From Bordetella avium (GTDB lineage: Bacteria; Pseudomonadota; Gammaproteobacteria; Burkholderiales; Burkholderiaceae_B): a DNA stretch of 64,000 nt. The stretch is from positions 2,852,001 through 2,916,000 of the forward strand of contig NZ_CP139969.1 of NCBI RefSeq assembly GCF_034424645.1, in the 5' to 3' direction. The notes under the pieces are model-generated. The model saw only the letters and a program-made list of their open reading frames with translations. It did no database searches and was not told the origin of the DNA. Below are positions 12,049 through 21,734 of this stretch, piece after piece (the stretch's first letter is position 1; each line of letters begins with the position of its first letter). The translations under genes were made by a program, and so were the position numbers.

Positions 12049-13086
12049 ATGACCCTCACTTCTTTTCCGACCCGACAATTGGGCAACACCGGCATGGCCC
12101 TATCGCGCGTGGGGTTCGGCGCCTCGGCGATCGGCGGTGCCGATTGGGCCTTTAGTTGGGGGCCACAGGATGACAGCGTATCGGTACGGACTATCCGCCA
12201 CGCGGTAGACCGCGGCATCAACTGGATAGACACGGCCGCCGCCTATGGCCAGGGGCATGCAGAAGACATGATCCGGCAAGCGCTGGCACAGATGCCTCCG
12301 TCGGCACGCCCCTATGTGTTTACCAAAGGCGGCCTGCTGGAGCATCAGGGCGCGACCCGCTGCGTGGGTCAGCCAGACAGCCTGCGGCGCGAGCTGGAGG
12401 GTTCGCTCAAACGTCTGGGTGTGGAATGTATCGACCTTTACCAGATGCACCGGCCAGCGACCGACGGTACTCCGCTGGAGGTGTATTGGCAGACGCTGCT
12501 GGACTTCAAGCGCGAAGGCAAGGTGCGCGCCGTGGGCCTTTCTAACCACAGCCTCTCACAATTGCAGGCGGCCGAAGCCATGGGTCATGTGGACAGCGTG
12601 CAACCGCCCTTCTCGGCCATCCGGCGCGATGCCGGCGACGGCATCCTGCCCTGGTGCGAATCCAGGCAGACCGGCGTAATCGTCTATAGCCCCATGCAAT
12701 CAGGACTGCTGTCGGGCGCATTCGATGCCAACCGGGTATTGCCCGAGAACGATTGGCGCTCTCGCGACGCAGCGTTTCAAGCGCCCGATCTGGAGCGCAA
12801 CCTCAGCCTGGCCGACGCACTGCGTCCGCTCGCGGAGCGCCACGGCACGACAGTCGGCACAGTGGCCATCGCCTGGACACTGGCCTGGCCCGGCGTGACG
12901 GGCGCCATCGTGGGCGCGCGCAGCCCAGCCCAGGTGGATGACTGGCTGGGCGCCGCCACGCTGGAGCTGGATGACGATGCAATGCAATTGATCGCGGACG
13001 CCTGCGCACGCACCGGCGCAGGCAGCGGCCCCTTGCTGCCGCCCGAATCAGAAAGCCTGCCGACGCCGACCGACTTTCTGCGTTGA
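12049..13086 (+). CDS. aldo/keto reductase
   Basis: About 345 residues. Two ATGs, at 12043 and 12049, are possible; GGAG ends 8 bases before the second and only 2 before the first, so the second is chosen. Catalytic tetrad positions are visible: Asp and Tyr in DTAAAYGQGHAED, Lys in VFTKGGLLE and His in LYQMHRPATD. The C-terminal NADP-binding block is present (GAIVGARSPAQVDDW). It should reduce or oxidise aldehydes, ketones or sugars with NADP; the substrate cannot be read from sequence. Converges on lnt with a 5-base gap. Confidence 0.9.
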   Translation: MTLTSFPTRQLGNTGMALSRVGFGASAIGGADWAFSWGPQDDSVSVRTIRHAVDRGINWIDTAAAYGQGHAEDMIRQALAQMPPSARPYVFTKGGLLEHQGATRCVGQPDSLRRELEGSLKRLGVECIDLYQMHRPATDGTPLEVYWQTLLDFKREGKVRAVGLSNHSLSQLQAAEAMGHVDSVQPPFSAIRRDAGDGILPWCESRQTGVIVYSPMQSGLLSGAFDANRVLPENDWRSRDAAFQAPDLERNLSLADALRPLAERHGTTVGTVAIAWTLAWPGVTGAIVGARSPAQVDDWLGAATLELDDDAMQLIADACARTGAGSGPLLPPESESLPTPTDFLR

Positions 13087-13091
13087 GACGC

Positions 13092-14684
13092 TTAAGAACG
13101 CTTGCGGCGGCGCGCTGCGGCCGCAACCAGGATCAAGCCGGCGATGGCCAGGGCGAGCTTGTCGCCAAATCGCGCATAGGGCGTCAGGCCAGTCATGCCC
13201 TGCACGACCACCGGCAACACCCCCGCCTGATGCGTGGGCAATTGCGCGACGACATGGCCACGGGCATCGATGGCGGCGGTAACGCCGGTATTGGTGGCCG
13301 TCACCATGGGGCGTGCCGTCTCGATGCTACGCAAGCGGCCGATTTGTAAATGCTGGCGCAAGGCCCAGGTGTCGCCAAACCAGCCCAGATTGCTGACATT
13401 GGCCAGAATGGTGGCGCCGCCCTGATTGTCGGGATAGAGCGCGGGCAGCAGCTCAGCGCCGAACAGATCTTCGTAGCAGATATTGAAGGCGATACGCTGG
13501 TCAGCCACCGCGAAGGGCTGTTGATACGCCGCACCGCGATCAAAGTCGCCCAGCGGGATATTCAGCATATCGACAAACCAGCGGAAACCCGGCGGCACGA
13601 ATTCCCCCCAGGGCACCAGATGCTGCTTGTCATAGCGCATGGCCGTCGTACCGCCCCGCAACTGCTCCAGCGGGGTGTGCGCATCCAGACCGATGACGCT
13701 ATTGGTGTAGCGCAGCCGCCCCGTGGCGTCAGGCACCTCCAGCGGCACCCCCATCGCGATAGTCGCAGATTGGCGGCCGGCGATGGTTTTCCAGGCTTCC
13801 CAGACCGAGGGCGCAAGCTGGTTCTGGAACAAGGGAATAACGGTTTCAGGCAGGATGATGAGATCGGGCGAAGAGGCGCTGCCGGCGGGCCCGGTCAGGG
13901 CGGCCAGTTCCAGATGACGCAGCAGGCCGGTCTCGATCAAGGCGGGATCGAATTTCTGTGATTGCTCAACATTGCCCTGCACCAGCCGGATACTGAGCGG
14001 ATCGCCATAGGGCCGCGACCACGGCAGCAAAGCGAGCAGGCCGCCGGCCAGCACCAGCAACACCGCCAGCCCCGCCGCCAGCGCCTGCCTGGCGGAACCC
14101 TCGCCCTTGAGGCCAGCCAGCGCCGCCGCGCAAAACGCCGTAACAAAGGCCATGCCGTAAACCCCCAGCACGGGCCCCCAACCTGCGATCGGGCTATCTA
14201 CGACGCCGTAGCCGATATTGAGCCAGGGAAAACCCGTCATGAGGGTGCCGCGCAACCACTCGAATACCGTCCAGCAGGCCGCCCAGACCAGGGCGACCCA
14301 GACGCTGCGCCAGGGCTTGGCGGCTTGACCGGGGGGACAGATACTGCGCGCCAGCCAGCCCGCCGTAGCCGGGAAAAGCGCCAGAAAAACCGACAGCAAC
14401 AGAACGCCTGCCGCCGCCAAGGGTGCGGCAAGGCCTCCGTAATCGTGCATGCTGATATACAGCCAGTACAAACCGACCGTGAAGCTGACACTGGAGAAGC
14501 CCCAGCCACGCAGCCATGCCGCGCGGCGCGTAGGGGCCTGCAGCACGGCATGGGCCAGCACCGCCAGCATGAATACCTGGACCCAGGCCAGGCTCCAGGA
14601 AGGCAGCGGACCCGGAGCGAAACTCAGGGCATGCAATACGCCGGCAAGGGCCAGCAGGCCAGCCAGCGGCCAGCCGCGCCTCAC
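13092..14684 (-). CDS. lnt: apolipoprotein N-acyltransferase
   Basis: About 530 residues from the GTG at 14684, which overlaps the corC stop (GTGA) and follows GGAGGA inside the end of corC. The N-terminal half is a bundle of membrane helices. The C-terminal nitrilase domain shows the catalytic set: Glu in LPETVIP, Lys in [14 protein letters not shown] and Cys in [11 protein letters not shown]. It adds the third acyl chain to lipoproteins at the periplasmic face of the inner membrane. corC-lnt pairing is the usual arrangement. Confidence 0.95.
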   Translation of the reverse strand: MRRGWPLAGLLALAGVLHALSFAPGPLPSWSLAWVQVFMLAVLAHAVLQAPTRRAAWLRGWGFSSVSFTVGLYWLYISMHDYGGLAAPLAAAGVLLLSVFLALFPATAGWLARSICPPGQAAKPWRSVWVALVWAACWTVFEWLRGTLMTGFPWLNIGYGVVDSPIAGWGPVLGVYGMAFVTAFCAAALAGLKGEGSARQALAAGLAVLLVLAGGLLALLPWSRPYGDPLSIRLVQGNVEQSQKFDPALIETGLLRHLELAALTGPAGSASSPDLIILPETVIPLFQNQLAPSVWEAWKTIAGRQSATIAMGVPLEVPDATGRLRYTNSVIGLDAHTPLEQLRGGTTAMRYDKQHLVPWGEFVPPGFRWFVDMLNIPLGDFDRGAAYQQPFAVADQRIAFNICYEDLFGAELLPALYPDNQGGATILANVSNLGWFGDTWALRQHLQIGRLRSIETARPMVTATNTGVTAAIDARGHVVAQLPTHQAGVLPVVVQGMTGLTPYARFGDKLALAIAGLILVAAAARRRKRS

Positions 14685-15553
14685 TCCTCCGTCTCCTGAC
14701 GGACCGGCACCCGGCGCACGCGCAACCACAGCGCACGGCGCGGGTCCGCGCGGATGACTTCGAAGCTGAAATCCTCAAAATCAGCCGTATCGCCCCGGCG
14801 GGGGATACGCCCCAACTTGCCGCCCAACCAACCGCCGACGCTGTCATATTCGTCATCGGGCAAATGGGTGCCGAAGGTGTCATTGAAATGGCTGATCTCG
14901 GTAGCGGCCAACAGGCGCCACTGATTTTCGCCTTCAGGGAAAATGGACTCTTCTTCGTCTTCGTCGAACTCGTCTTCGATCTCGCCGACGATCTGTTCGA
15001 GCACATCTTCCATGGTGACCAGACCCGAGATGCCGCCGTGCTCGTCGATGACAATGGCCAGGTGATTGCGCGCCTCACGGAACTCGCGCAACAGCACGTT
15101 CAGGCGTTTAGATTCAGGAATGAAAATCGCAGGACGGATCAGGGCGCGCAGCTCGATGGATGGGTCCAGCATATAGCGCAGCAGATCCTTGGCCAACAAA
15201 ATACCCAGGATATTGTCCCGGTCGTTCTCGTAGACAGGAAAGCGCGAATGCGCGGTCTCGATGATGGTGGCCAGCAGTTGCTGCAAGGGCTGGGAAACAT
15301 CCAGCAGATCCATCTTCGAGCGCGGCACCATGATGTCGGCAGCCGTGCGCTCGGAGACCGCCAGCGCGCCTTTGATCATGGCGTAAGACTCGGCGTCGAG
15401 CAAGGTTCTGCCGTGGGCGGCTTCTAGGAAGGTCTTGATGCCTTCGCGGTCTTCTGGCTCGCGCCGGACCAGCGATAACACGCGGTCCAGCAGAGATTTG
15501 GAGGATTTGTTCGCGGCAGTCGCGGAATCGGCAGCAGGGTAAGGGTCAGACAT
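14681..15553 (-). CDS. corC: CorC/HlyC-type CBS-domain protein (magnesium/cobalt efflux)
   Basis: A 290-residue protein without membrane helices. It carries a pair of CBS domains (around [13 protein letters not shown] and [29 protein letters not shown]) and a C-terminal CorC_HlyC domain ([19 protein letters not shown]). Historically linked to Mg/Co efflux with CorA; YbeX has also been tied to ribosome metabolism. It sits just ahead of lnt in the ybeZ-ybeY-ybeX-lnt order. Confidence 0.93.
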   Translation of the reverse strand: MSDPYPAADSATAANKSSKSLLDRVLSLVRREPEDREGIKTFLEAAHGRTLLDAESYAMIKGALAVSERTAADIMVPRSKMDLLDVSQPLQQLLATIIETAHSRFPVYENDRDNILGILLAKDLLRYMLDPSIELRALIRPAIFIPESKRLNVLLREFREARNHLAIVIDEHGGISGLVTMEDVLEQIVGEIEDEFDEDEEESIFPEGENQWRLLAATEISHFNDTFGTHLPDDEYDSVGGWLGGKLGRIPRRGDTADFEDFSFEVIRADPRRALWLRVRRVPVRQETEE

Positions 15554-15678
15554 TGTCCAAATGGACTCGTATTAAAACGATCAGCATAACCGATATCTTT
15601 CGAATCCATGCTAGTTCTACCGGCAGCGGCAACACGCCGCTATGTCCGGGTTTTCCTAGTGCAAGCGCCGCCTGCTTG

Positions 15679-16164
15679 TCAGTCGGCAAGCAGATAGGGA
15701 TCGGCAATGCCCATGCGGGCCAGGATGCGGGTCTCCAGCGCCTCCATGCGCTTGGCCTCACGGACCTTGATGTGGTCGTAGCCCAAAGCATGCAGCACAC
15801 CATGTATGGTCAGATGGGCCGCATGATCCACAAAGGATTTTTTCTGCTCCCGGGCCTCGCGGGCCAGCACGGGCGCACAGATCACGATATCGCCGCGCGC
15901 CGTGCCCAGCGGGTCTACGCCATATTCGAAGGTCAGCACGTTGGTGGCGTAATCGCGCCCTCGAAAATCCGCATTGAGGCGCCGGCCCTCAGCCTGCCCT
16001 ACCAAGCGCACATTCAATTCGGCGGCCTGAAAATCAATCAGACCATCGGCCGCCGCGCCGGCCAGAGCGTAGCCCGCCCAGCGGCGCAGCCGCCAGCGCG
16101 GCAGACGCGGTTCGGCAACCGCATACTGCACCGCCAGCGCAAGACCCGGCTCGCCTGCCTTCAT
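15679..16164 (-). CDS. ybeY: endoribonuclease YbeY
   Basis: A 161-residue protein with the zinc motif HGVLHALGYDH near residues 119-129, preceded by the TNVLTFEYG block. It acts in 16S rRNA 3' maturation and ribosome quality control. The start overlaps the phoH stop (ATGA). The N-terminal 25 residues are longer than in many YbeY proteins, but the start is fixed by the overlap. Confidence 0.95.
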   Translation of the reverse strand: MKAGEPGLALAVQYAVAEPRLPRWRLRRWAGYALAGAAADGLIDFQAAELNVRLVGQAEGRRLNADFRGRDYATNVLTFEYGVDPLGTARGDIVICAPVLAREAREQKKSFVDHAAHLTIHGVLHALGYDHIKVREAKRMEALETRILARMGIADPYLLAD

Positions 16165-17183
16165 GACTTACCTTCGGCCTTCTCGGACAATTCGTAGGCA
16201 TCGACGATGCGCGCCACCAGCGGATGACGCACCACGTCGCGGCTGGTAAAGCGGGTCGTGGCGATGCCCTGCACATCGGCCAGCACCTTGGAGGCATGCG
16301 CCAGACCGCTCAACTGGCCGCGCGGCAGATCGACCTGGGACGGGTCGCCGGTGATGACCGCTTTGCTGCCAAAGCCGATACGGGTCAAGAACATCTTCAT
16401 CTGCTCGGGCGTGGTGTTCTGGGCTTCGTCCAGGATCACGAAGGCATGATTCAAGGTGCGCCCCCGCATATAAGCCAGCGGCGCGATCTCGATGGTCTGC
16501 TTCTCGAAGAGACGCTGCACCCGCTCAAAGCCCATCAGGTCATAAAGCGCGTCGTATAGCGGGCGCAGATAGGGGTCCACCTTCTGCGCCAGATCGCCAG
16601 GCAAAAAACCCAAGCGCTCGCCAGCCTCGACCGCCGGACGCGTCAGCACCAGACGCTGGACCAAGTCGCGCTCCATCGCGTCAATGGCGCAGGCCACCGC
16701 CAACCAGGTCTTGCCTGTGCCGGCCGGGCCAATACCGAAAGTGATGTCGTGCTTGAGAATATTGTTCAGATAATCGCGTTGGCGCGGAGTGCGCGGACGC
16801 AGGTCCGAGCGCCGCGTGCGCAAGGCGATGCCATCGCTTTCATCATCGACAGGAGGCAGACTGGGATCGATATCGCGCGGATCGGCCTGCACTTCGACAC
16901 GCCGCCCCACGCCGATCTCGACCAGGCCAAGCTGGATATCATCGACGGACAGGGCGCGATGCGTGGCCTGCTCGTGAAAGCGGCGCAAAGCCCGCCCGGC
17001 CAGCTCAGCCTGCTCGCCCTCGATGGTGACGCGGCTGCCACGACGCGAGAGCTTCACGCCCATGCCGTCAGCCAGTTGCCGCAGATTTTCATCCAGCGGG
17101 CCACAGAGGTTGGAGAGATGAATATTGTCGCCGTCCAGGGTCACGATGACAGGGATGCTGCGGCGGCTGCGCGGATTGCTCAT
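16161..17183 (-). CDS. PhoH-like ATPase (YbeZ)
   Basis: A 340-residue protein. The PhoH P-loop ([15 protein letters not shown]) is near residue 156 and Walker B ([23 protein letters not shown]) near residue 248, followed by [11 protein letters not shown]. An N-terminal KH-like region precedes the ATPase domain. It is the usual partner of YbeY in RNA metabolism. AAGGAG precedes the start, which overlaps the miaB stop. Confidence 0.94.
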   Translation of the reverse strand: MSNPRSRRSIPVIVTLDGDNIHLSNLCGPLDENLRQLADGMGVKLSRRGSRVTIEGEQAELAGRALRRFHEQATHRALSVDDIQLGLVEIGVGRRVEVQADPRDIDPSLPPVDDESDGIALRTRRSDLRPRTPRQRDYLNNILKHDITFGIGPAGTGKTWLAVACAIDAMERDLVQRLVLTRPAVEAGERLGFLPGDLAQKVDPYLRPLYDALYDLMGFERVQRLFEKQTIEIAPLAYMRGRTLNHAFVILDEAQNTTPEQMKMFLTRIGFGSKAVITGDPSQVDLPRGQLSGLAHASKVLADVQGIATTRFTSRDVVRHPLVARIVDAYELSEKAEGKS

Positions 17184-18607
17184 GCTGCTCCTTGGTCGCT
17201 CTCTTCGGTACCGGCCACACGGCCGCGAAGCGAGTTGGTGAAAGCATGGGTGATGATGACATCCACCATGTTGCCGATCAGACGTGACGGCCCTTCAAAA
17301 TTGACAATGCGGTTGTTCTCGGTGCGGCCCATGAGTTCATTGGGATCGCGCCGCGACGGACCTTCAACCAGGAGGCGTTGACGCGTGCCCACCATGCTCT
17401 GGGCAATGGCGGCGGCCTGCTCGTTGATGAGCGCCTGCAACTGCTGCAAACGTTTGAGTTTAACGTCCTGAGGCGTGTCGTCTTGCAGATCGGCCGCTGG
17501 CGTACCGGGACGGCGCGAATACACAAAGGAAAACGAGGTATCAAAACCCACATCAGCGATGAGCTTCATGGTTTTTTGAAAATCTTCCTCGGTCTCTCCC
17601 GGAAAACCGACGATGAAGTCGGAGGACAGCGTCAGGTTGGGTCGCGCCGCGCGCAGCTTGCGCACGACCGACTTGAATTCGAGCGCGGTATAGCCGCGCT
17701 TCATGGCCGCCAGCACGCGGTCGCTGCCGGCCTGCACCGGCAAATGTAGAAAAGACACCAGCTTGGGCAGGCGGGCATAGGCCTCAACCATGCGCTGCGT
17801 CATTTCTTTGGGGTGCGAGGTGGTGTAGCGGATGCGTTCGATGCCAGGAATTTCATGCACGTATTCGAGCAGCATGGCGAAATCGGCGATCTCGTCGCTG
17901 CCCTCGATACGGCCGCGATAGGCATTGACGTTCTGGCCCAGCAAAGTCACTTCGCGCACGCCCTGGTCGGCCAGATCGGCGACTTCGGTCAAGACATCCT
18001 CGAAAGGACGCGACACCTCTTCGCCACGTGTATAGGGCACCACGCAGAAGCTGCAATACTTGCTGCACCCTTCCATGATGGACACAAACGCCGTCGCGCC
18101 TTCGACACGCGAAGGCGGCATATTGTCGAACTTCTCGATTTCGGGAAAGCTGATGTCAACCTGCGACACGCCTTCGTCACGGCGGCGACGGATCAGTTCG
18201 GGCAGGCGGTGCAGGGTCTGCGGGCCGAACACCACATCCACATAGGGCGCGCGCTTGACGATGGCCGCGCCTTCCTGGCTGGCCACGCATCCCCCCACAC
18301 CGATCACGAGATTCGGATTGAGTTTTTTAAGATGTTGCACGCGGCCCAGATCGGAGAAGACCTTTTCCTGGGCCTTCTCGCGCACCGAACAGGTATTAAA
18401 GAGAATGACATCCGCCTCTTCGGGGTTGTCGGTCATTTCCAGGCCCTGATCTTCGCGGAGCACGTCGACCATTTTGTCGGAGTCGTACTCATTCATCTGG
18501 CAGCCGAAGGTGCGGATATAGATCTTGCCACTGCCGGCGGCGTGGGTGGAAGGCGTGGGATTGGAAGGCGTGCTTGCGCCTTCGCGCTTGAGTGTCGTTT
18601 CGTGCAT
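17180..18607 (-). CDS. miaB: tRNA-2-methylthio-N6-dimethylallyladenosine synthase
   Basis: A 475-residue protein with the MiaB domain order. The N-terminal UPF0004 domain has three cysteines ([31 protein letters not shown]). The radical-SAM cluster CSKYCSFC comes next and a C-terminal TRAM domain last ([21 protein letters not shown]). It methylthiolates adenosine 37 of tRNAs reading UNN codons. First gene of the overlapping miaB-phoH-ybeY unit. About 20 residues precede the conserved N-terminus. Confidence 0.95.
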   Translation of the reverse strand: MHETTLKREGASTPSNPTPSTHAAGSGKIYIRTFGCQMNEYDSDKMVDVLREDQGLEMTDNPEEADVILFNTCSVREKAQEKVFSDLGRVQHLKKLNPNLVIGVGGCVASQEGAAIVKRAPYVDVVFGPQTLHRLPELIRRRRDEGVSQVDISFPEIEKFDNMPPSRVEGATAFVSIMEGCSKYCSFCVVPYTRGEEVSRPFEDVLTEVADLADQGVREVTLLGQNVNAYRGRIEGSDEIADFAMLLEYVHEIPGIERIRYTTSHPKEMTQRMVEAYARLPKLVSFLHLPVQAGSDRVLAAMKRGYTALEFKSVVRKLRAARPNLTLSSDFIVGFPGETEEDFQKTMKLIADVGFDTSFSFVYSRRPGTPAADLQDDTPQDVKLKRLQQLQALINEQAAAIAQSMVGTRQRLLVEGPSRRDPNELMGRTENNRIVNFEGPSRLIGNMVDVIITHAFTNSLRGRVAGTEESDQGAA

Positions 18608-18783
18608 GGAGGGACGCCGTGACGGTTGTAGATCCCGGGGGCGTTATCAAAAAGGATTGGGAAAGTCCCCTATTTTAGCGCCTTAGCCATTAAATCGCCT
18701 TTGACCCTGGGGCTTGGGCCATTACTATTAGCCGCCGCGCGGCTGCGCGCGCTTACTTTTTCTGAACGGACCCTTCCACGGTC

Positions 18784-19494
18784 ATGACGACAGGCGTACC
18801 CACCCCCTCTCAGCGCACATCGCGCCTTGCTCGCGGCGCAACGGGAGCATTGGCTTTGGCCCTGCTGTTGCTGGCCTGCGCCATTTGGCTCGATCGCCCG
18901 CTGAGCCTTTGGTTGAACGTCAATGTTCCGCCCGCGCTAGACAAGGCCTTCGATCGTATCGGCAATCTGGGCGATGCCGGCCTCTATGTCGCTGTCGGCC
19001 TCATCTGCTATATCTGGGCGCTCAACGGCCTGGCGCGAGGCTGGAGCTGCCCTTTCAAGAGCGGTTTTGATCGCATGGCGCGCGGCTCGCTGCTGCTGCT
19101 TGCCACGATGACGGTGGGGGGCATCATCACCTGGCTGCTCAAGCGCCTGGTTTCGCGCGCCCGACCCGAAGCGCTGCTGGACCACGGCATTTATGGCCTG
19201 GGACAGGTATTCGCCGGCAAGCCCTATGACTCCTTCCCCTCCAGTCATACCCTGGCCGCCTTCGCCGTGGCGTCGGTGATCGCGATTCTATCGCCACGCT
19301 GGCGCTGGCCCGTCATGACCCTGGCGGTGCTGGTGGCGGCCAGCCGCGTGATCAACCGCGACCACTTCCTGAGCGATGTCTGCGTCGGCGCACTGATCGC
19401 GATCTGCTGCGCCGTCTTGCTGGCGCCGCGCATTCTTGACACCCGCTACCATTGGCCGCTGCGCGCGCCATGGCGGTGGTGGAAGGCTTCCTGA
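18784..19494 (+). CDS. PAP2-family membrane phosphatase
   Basis: A 236-residue integral membrane protein with about six helices. The three PAP2 phosphatase motifs are present: KRLVSRARP (KxxxxxxRP), SFPSSHTLAAF (PSGH-like) and SRVINRDHFLSDV (SRxxxxxHxxxD). Likely a lipid phosphatase (undecaprenyl-PP, phosphatidate or lipid A class) with its active site at the periplasmic face. It stands alone, divergent from miaB, and its 3' end is directly followed by a tRNA promoter. Confidence 0.85.
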   Translation: MTTGVPTPSQRTSRLARGATGALALALLLLACAIWLDRPLSLWLNVNVPPALDKAFDRIGNLGDAGLYVAVGLICYIWALNGLARGWSCPFKSGFDRMARGSLLLLATMTVGGIITWLLKRLVSRARPEALLDHGIYGLGQVFAGKPYDSFPSSHTLAAFAVASVIAILSPRWRWPVMTLAVLVAASRVINRDHFLSDVCVGALIAICCAVLLAPRILDTRYHWPLRAPWRWWKAS

Positions 19495-19523
19495 ACCGAT
19501 TTCCCGATCATTCGGCGGCTTCC

Positions 19524-19552
19524 CTGCACACTTTAAAAAAATAGTGCATAAT
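19524..19552 (+). promoter_or_regulatory. promoter of tRNA cluster copy 2
   Basis: CTGCAC, a 17-base spacer, then GTG-CATAAT, about 70 bases before tRNA-Ala. An A7 run lies in the spacer. The stretch from AAAAAATAGTGCATAATTCG onward is repeated before cluster 3. Confidence 0.65.
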
Positions 19553-19620
19553 TCGCCCCCGATTCGCCAATCGGCACAAAAACGGCAAAGGCCTTCGGGT
19601 AATGCCGCGTTATGTGAGAC

Positions 19621-19696
<76 letters not shown>

Positions 19697-19720
19697 ATCG
19701 GCGACGGAAGCAGTACCGAG

Positions 19721-19796
19721 GTCCCCTTCGTCTAGAGGCCTAGGACATCACCCTTTCACGGTGAGTACAGGGGTTCGAATCCCCTAGGGGACGCCA
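19721..19796 (+). tRNA. tRNA-Glu (TTC), cluster copy 2
   Basis: 76 bases, same as the copies at 11653 and 20296; anticodon TTC within CTTTCAC. Confidence 0.95.
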
Positions 19797-19834
19797 AGCT
19801 TACTTGGCAAGATGCCGCAAGGTGTCACCGCTGC

Positions 19835-19911
19835 GGAGCGGTAGTTCAGTTGGTTAGAATACCGGCCTGTCACGCCGGGGGTCGCGGGTTCGAGCCCCGT
19901 CCGCTCCGCCA
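19835..19911 (+). tRNA. tRNA-Asp (GTC), cluster copy 2
   Basis: 77 bases, same as the copies at 11538 and 20410; anticodon GTC within CTGTCAC. Confidence 0.95.
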
Positions 19912-19918
19912 AATTTCA

Positions 19919-19954
19919 AAAAGCCGCTTGATTGCAAAATCAGGCGGCTTTTTT
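19919..19954 (+). terminator. terminator of tRNA cluster copy 2
   Basis: 15-base arms (AAAAGCCGCTTGATT / AATCAGGCGGCTTTT) with one G-T pair and loop GCAA, then T's. Same element as after the other two clusters. Confidence 0.8.
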
Positions 19955-20096
19955 CATTCGAGGCAAAGGCCCTGAAGGTCTTTATGAAGGGCTTTCGCAT
20001 TCAGCACGCCATGAGCCGCTCAGCAATCCGAATTGCCGTTTTGCGAGCAGGCAATTCAGGCTTGAATGACGCCCATGAGCAATGCCGCAAAGAGAA

Positions 20097-20126
20097 TTGG
20101 CACAAGATAAAAAAATAGTGCATAAT
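20097..20126 (+). promoter_or_regulatory. promoter of tRNA cluster copy 3
   Basis: TTGGCA, an 18-base spacer containing A7, then GTG-CATAAT, about 70 bases before tRNA-Ala copy 3. The 184 bases between the cluster 2 terminator and this promoter contain no gene I can see. Confidence 0.7.
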
Positions 20127-20195
20127 TCGGACCCGTTCGCCAAACGGCACAGAAAACGGCAAGCGCCTCAGGGCTCTACCGCCTGATGTGACAAC

Positions 20196-20271
<76 letters not shown>

Positions 20272-20295
20272 ATCGGCGACGGAAGCAGTACCGAG

Positions 20296-20371
20296 GTCCC
20301 CTTCGTCTAGAGGCCTAGGACATCACCCTTTCACGGTGAGTACAGGGGTTCGAATCCCCTAGGGGACGCCA
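20296..20371 (+). tRNA. tRNA-Glu (TTC), cluster copy 3
   Basis: 76 bases, same as copies 1 and 2. Confidence 0.95.
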
Positions 20372-20409
20372 AGCTTGCTTGGCAAGATGCCGCAAGGTGT
20401 CACCGCTGC

Positions 20410-20486
20410 GGAGCGGTAGTTCAGTTGGTTAGAATACCGGCCTGTCACGCCGGGGGTCGCGGGTTCGAGCCCCGTCCGCTCCGCCA
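20410..20486 (+). tRNA. tRNA-Asp (GTC), cluster copy 3
   Basis: 77 bases, same as copies 1 and 2. Confidence 0.95.
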
Positions 20487-20493
20487 AATTTCA

Positions 20494-20528
20494 AAAAGCC
20501 GCTTGATTGCAAATCAAGCGGCTTTTTT
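20494..20528 (+). terminator. terminator of tRNA cluster copy 3
   Basis: A perfect 15-bp stem (AAAAGCCGCTTGATT / AATCAAGCGGCTTTT) with a 3-base loop, running into T6. Confidence 0.85.
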
Positions 20529-20597
20529 CATTCGCGGCGAAGGCTACCCGTAGCAGGCTAGCAGCCATTGCGGCCTGCCCCACAGACGGCAAGCGCC

Positions 20598-21173
20598 TCA
20601 AACAATGCAAGCGAGCCGATCGGACAGGGTTTCTTTGAGGCGCGCGGGTTCGCGAAACAGACGGGCGGTAATCATCAGCCCCTGCACGGCGGCGAACAGC
20701 GCGCGTGCGGCGGTTTCGATGTCGCCATGGAAGACGATACTGCCATCGGCCCGGCCATCGCGAAGCACCCCCATTAGCCACTGCTCCTGCCCGCGGAAGA
20801 ACCCCTGCAAGGCCTGCCGCACACTCTCAGGCAAAGAGATGATTTCGGCGGCCAACATGCCGCCTAGGCAAAGCTCGTCTCCGGCGCAAAGCTGCGCTTC
20901 GATTTTTTCGAAATAACGGTCCAGGCGCTCACGGGGCGCGAGCGTGGCGTCGATATTGCGCAAGGAAGCCAGCGCACGCGAGCTATAGCTTTCCAGCGCT
21001 TCGAGCAAAAGATCGTCTTTGCAGGGGAAGTAGTAATGAATACTGGACGTTTTGACGCCCACATAATCGGCCAAGTCGCGGTAACTTAAGCCATTGCATC
21101 CGCGTGAGCGAATCAATTTTTGCGCGTGGCTCAGGAGCTGATCGCGGGTCGAGTTTGCTGTTGGCGTATCCAT
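20598..21173 (-). CDS. TetR-family transcriptional repressor
   Basis: A 191-residue protein. The TetR helix-turn-helix is near residues 15-60 (LLSHAQKLIRSRGCNGLSYRDLADYVGVKTSSIHYYFPCKDDLLLEAL). The C-terminal ligand-binding part is helical and includes AAEIISLPESVRQALQGFF. The ligand is unknown. A candidate operator lies 12-25 bases ahead of its start, as expected for autorepression, and two more copies lie near the broken DUF4148 gene upstream on the same strand. Confidence 0.88.
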   Translation of the reverse strand: MDTPTANSTRDQLLSHAQKLIRSRGCNGLSYRDLADYVGVKTSSIHYYFPCKDDLLLEALESYSSRALASLRNIDATLAPRERLDRYFEKIEAQLCAGDELCLGGMLAAEIISLPESVRQALQGFFRGQEQWLMGVLRDGRADGSIVFHGDIETAARALFAAVQGLMITARLFREPARLKETLSDRLACIV

Positions 21174-21184
21174 GGCGTTAGTTT

Positions 21185-21198
21185 ACCTACACATAGAT
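21185..21198. promoter_or_regulatory. candidate TetR operator A (ACCTA-N4-TAGAT)
   Basis: ACCTACACATAGAT, 12 bases before the tetR start codon. Shares the ACCTA-N4-TAGAT frame with two other sites within 550 bases. Confidence 0.5.
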
Positions 21199-21215
21199 CG
21201 GGATGCACTCACGCC

Positions 21216-21243
21216 GGCCGCACGCCTGAGCGGGCGTGCGGCC
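21216..21243. terminator. GC-rich hairpin after the DUF4148 gene
   Basis: A perfect 11-bp stem (GGCCGCACGCC / GGCGTGCGGCC) with a 6-base loop, 13 bases beyond the DUF4148 stop. It lacks a T tract, so it may only stabilise or attenuate the transcript running toward tetR. Confidence 0.4.
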
Positions 21244-21256
21244 GCGAGGCGGCGCA

Positions 21257-21562
21257 TCAGCCGGCCGTGGGTGGATAGTCCAACTCAGCGCTGTCGGTCA
21301 GACCCTGCGCGCGGGCGGACGCCAGCTCAGCCTTGACCTGAGCGCGGGTGGCCATGGCACCCTGGGCATAAGCGGCGATCGGGTAATCATTTTCGCCAGA
21401 GGCCATCAGGCCTGCTTGACGCGCGGAGGCCAGCTCGGACTCGACCTGGGCGCGGCTGAGCGTGCTGCTGCTGTCTTGGGCGGGCGGCCAATCCAACTCA
21501 CCGGCTTAGGCGGCTCCGGCGAAGGCGGCGGAAAGAATCAGGGCGGAAACAAGGGTCTTCAT
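21257..21562 (-). pseudogene. DUF4148 secreted protein, broken by an in-frame stop
   Basis: Reading from the ATG at 21562 gives a perfect signal peptide (MKTLVSALILSAAFAGAA), then TAA at 21506-21508. The same frame continues with AGELDWPPAQDSSSTLSRAQ and ends DYPPTAG at 21257. The mature part has two DUF4148 repeats of the pattern (S/T)RAQVxxELASAR with a following DYP block. The stop falls exactly at the expected signal-peptidase site. About 100 residues would be made if it were a sense codon. A good ribosome site (GGAGATTCACC) precedes the ATG. One base change (for example from CAA) explains it; a sequence error is also possible. Confidence 0.75.
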
Positions 21563-21607
21563 GGTGAATCTCCGTAAGGACAATCTTTGACAGCGATTTT
21601 TAAATCT

Positions 21608-21625
21608 ATCTACCTATAGGTAGAT
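21608..21625. promoter_or_regulatory. candidate TetR operator B (perfect palindrome)
   Basis: ATCTACC-TATA-GGTAGAT is a perfect 18-base palindrome 46 bases ahead of the DUF4148 start. It contains ACCTATAGGTAGAT, the second match to ACCTA-N4-TAGAT. Confidence 0.6.
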
Positions 21626-21633
21626 ATCAGGAG

Positions 21634-21656
21634 AAATAAAAAGAGGCGGAGCCTCG
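21634..21656 (-). terminator. short minus-strand terminator
   Basis: On the minus strand GAGGC-TCC-GCCTC is followed by TTTTTATTT. The stem is only 5 bp, but with its T run it looks like the end of a unit transcribed toward the DUF4148 gene; only a remnant of a gene now lies upstream of it. Confidence 0.45.
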
Positions 21657-21720
21657 TACTGCTTTATTTCTGAACGGCTTCTTTCACAAACGATGCGGCG
21701 TTGACCGTTGGATGAATATT

Positions 21721-21734
21721 ACCTACTAGTAGAT
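21721..21734. promoter_or_regulatory. candidate TetR operator C (ACCTA-N4-TAGAT)
   Basis: ACCTACTAGTAGAT, third copy of the motif. It lies just upstream, on the minus strand, of a short open frame that has lost its start. Confidence 0.5.
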
